Source: an uncultured Clostridia bacterium (GTDB lineage: Bacteria > Bacillota > Clostridia > Oscillospirales > Ruminococcaceae). Taken from it: a stretch of 6,035 nucleotides of DNA. Below, one piece after another: positions 4,963-6,035 of this stretch. A model generated the notes under the pieces. That model ran no database searches. It saw only the letters and a list, made by a program, of their open reading frames with translations, and was not told the DNA's origin. The stretch covers positions 1 to 6,035 of the forward strand of contig CAMBHV010000096.1 of the NCBI GenBank assembly GCA_945867255.1, read 5' to 3'. How positions within the stretch are numbered: position 1 is the stretch's first letter; the number at the start of each line of letters is the position of its first letter. A program made the position numbers and the translations under genes.

Positions 4963-6035
4963 ATGCAGAAAGTAGACCTTCTTCACGGGCGCATTTTGCC
5001 CGCGCTGGCAAAGCTGGCATTTCCTATTATGGCCACCTCGCTGATCCAGATGGCTTATAACCTGACGGATATGATATGGATCGGCCACGTGGGTTCCGGT
5101 GCAGTGGCCGCCGTGGGGGCGGCCGGCATGTACCTGTGGCTTGCAAACGGCCTTGCCACCATTCCAAGGCTGGGCGGGCAGGTAAAAGCTGCCCATGCGC
5201 TGGGCAGCGGCGACGCCGGGCAGGCAGCGGAATATGCCGCAGCGGCATTTCGCCTTGGGGCGCTGCTGGCCGCGGTATGCACATGTGTCTATCTTGTATG
5301 TTTCAAGCCTCTTACCGCTTTTTTCCGTCTGAACGACGCGGGCGTGGTGCAAGCGGCCGAGCAATACCTTGTGGTGGTGGCGCTGGGGCTGGGCTTTTCG
5401 TTTTTCAACCAGATCTTCACCGGGTTGTTCACTGCAATGGGGGCAAGCACGGTAACGTTTCGTGCCACGGCAGCCGGCCTTGCGGCAAACATCGTGCTGG
5501 ACCCCATCTTCATCTTCGGCCCCGGGCCCATGCCCGCTTTGGGTGTGGCGGGGGCAGCCATCGCCACGGTGCTGGCGCAGGGCGTAGTGTTCGTATTGTT
5601 CTGGCTGGCCGCACGGCGCGAGCCGCTTGTGTTTGCCCGCATGCGGGTATTGCACCGGTGCGCCGTGCCCCGATATTCCGATATCCTGCGCATCGGCCTT
5701 CCCATAGCGGTGCAAAGCATGTTTTTTTCCAGCCTTTCCATGATCATCGCACGGCTGATCGCCGGCTGGGGCGACGCCGCCGTGGCCGTGCAGAAAGTGG
5801 GCAGCCAGATCGAATCCATCTCCTGGATGACGGCAGATGGTTTTGCCAGTGCGGTGAACGCGTTTGTGGCGCAGAACTTTGGCGCAAAACAACCCGCGCG
5901 CATTCGCCGCGGCATGGCGGGCGCGGTGGCGCTGATGGCGTGCTGGGGGCTTTGCTGCGGGGCGCTGCTGGTGGTGTGCCCACAGGTGTTGTTCCGCATT
6001 TTTATCCGTGAACAGGCTGTGTTGCCCTTAGGGGT
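4963..6035 (+). CDS. MATE-family multidrug/metabolite efflux transporter, N-terminal part (right end outside window)
   Basis: The frame is open from ATG 4963 to the window edge: 357 complete codons, about three quarters of the usual ~450. Family features are clear. LPALAKLAFPIMATSLIQM (12-30) then YNLTDMIWIGHVG (32-44) is the start of helix 1 and loop 1. LGSGDAGQAAEYAAAAFRLGA (80-100) is the loop and helix after segment 2. LDPIFIFGPGPMPALGVAGAAIATV (179-203) is the MATE signature before helix 6. RIGLPIAVQSM (243-253) begins the second lobe, with FASAVNAFVAQNFGAKQPARIRRG (294-317) repeating the first-lobe motif. Such proteins export drugs or metabolites using Na+ or H+ gradients. No ATG, GTG or TTG lies in frame between the kinase stop and 4963, so the start is well supported although its ribosome binding site is weak (only GAG-like bases around 4945). 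The 88-nt gap shows no terminator or promoter, so it may belong to the crp-kinase operon. Confidence 0.93.
   Translation, partial: MQKVDLLHGRILPALAKLAFPIMATSLIQMAYNLTDMIWIGHVGSGAVAAVGAAGMYLWLANGLATIPRLGGQVKAAHALGSGDAGQAAEYAAAAFRLGALLAAVCTCVYLVCFKPLTAFFRLNDAGVVQAAEQYLVVVALGLGFSFFNQIFTGLFTAMGASTVTFRATAAGLAANIVLDPIFIFGPGPMPALGVAGAAIATVLAQGVVFVLFWLAARREPLVFARMRVLHRCAVPRYSDILRIGLPIAVQSMFFSSLSMIIARLIAGWGDAAVAVQKVGSQIESISWMTADGFASAVNAFVAQNFGAKQPARIRRGMAGAVALMACWGLCCGALLVVCPQVLFRIFIREQAVLPLG

Noticed and set aside
4864..4986. Minus-strand reading frame from a GTG giving a 40-residue very hydrophobic peptide with an MKKVYF-like start, a possible small membrane protein.
   Set aside because: There is no ribosome binding site before the GTG. 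It overlaps the ends of both the kinase and MATE genes, and its hydrophobicity is what the complement of a lysine-rich A-rich stretch would give. It could be reconsidered if it were conserved.
1..6035. Search for mobile elements, CRISPR repeats, tRNA or rRNA genes, toxin-antitoxin or defence genes and long direct repeats.
   Set aside because: None was found by reading both strands. The genes are common regulator, RNA-modification, transport and vitamin-kinase families.

Overview
The window is about 6 kb of GC-rich bacterial DNA with short intergenic gaps and strong AGGAGG-type ribosome binding sites. It carries a YitT/DUF2179 membrane protein, a Crp/Fnr regulator with a clostridial-style recognition helix, and unusually cysteine-rich cytoplasmic proteins. 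Together these suggest an anaerobic, high-GC member of the Clostridia, perhaps Oscillospirales/Ruminococcaceae-like. That placement is inferred from gene content and composition; no rRNA or other marker gene is present to confirm it.

Layout from left to right. Positions 1-204 hold the last 67 codons of an AraC-family regulator (+). After a small GC-rich hairpin comes a complete TRAM-domain 23S rRNA uracil-C5 methyltransferase (rlmD/rlmCD type, 256-1653, +). Next is a LysE/RhtB-family exporter that resembles E. coli EamB and starts at TTG (1733-2341, +). A strong bidirectional terminator (2343-2378) separates it from a convergent YitT-family membrane protein (2418-3263, -). The yitT gene diverges from a Crp/Fnr-family regulator (3378-4019, +) across a compact regulatory region of 114 bp. 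The regulator is followed after 24 nt by a PdxK/PdxY/ThiD-like vitamin kinase (4044-4874, +), and after a further 88 nt by a MATE efflux transporter (4963 to the right edge, +, truncated by the window).

Most genes are ordinary housekeeping or transport functions, and I see no mobile element, CRISPR array, tRNA/rRNA, phage gene or obvious new multi-gene system. The most interesting part is the yitT-crp intergenic region. It contains a perfect 24-bp dyad (3334-3357) in exactly the register of an E. coli CRP site, but with the fourth base of each TGTGA half-site changed from G to A. The neighbouring Crp/Fnr protein has Val where E. coli CRP has Glu181, the residue that reads that base pair. The dyad lies between the -35 and -10 of the predicted crp promoter and also reaches the -35 region of a predicted divergent yitT promoter. 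The simplest model is that this regulator controls its own operon (crp-kinase, possibly also MATE) and yitT. No gap in the window exceeds 300 bases.
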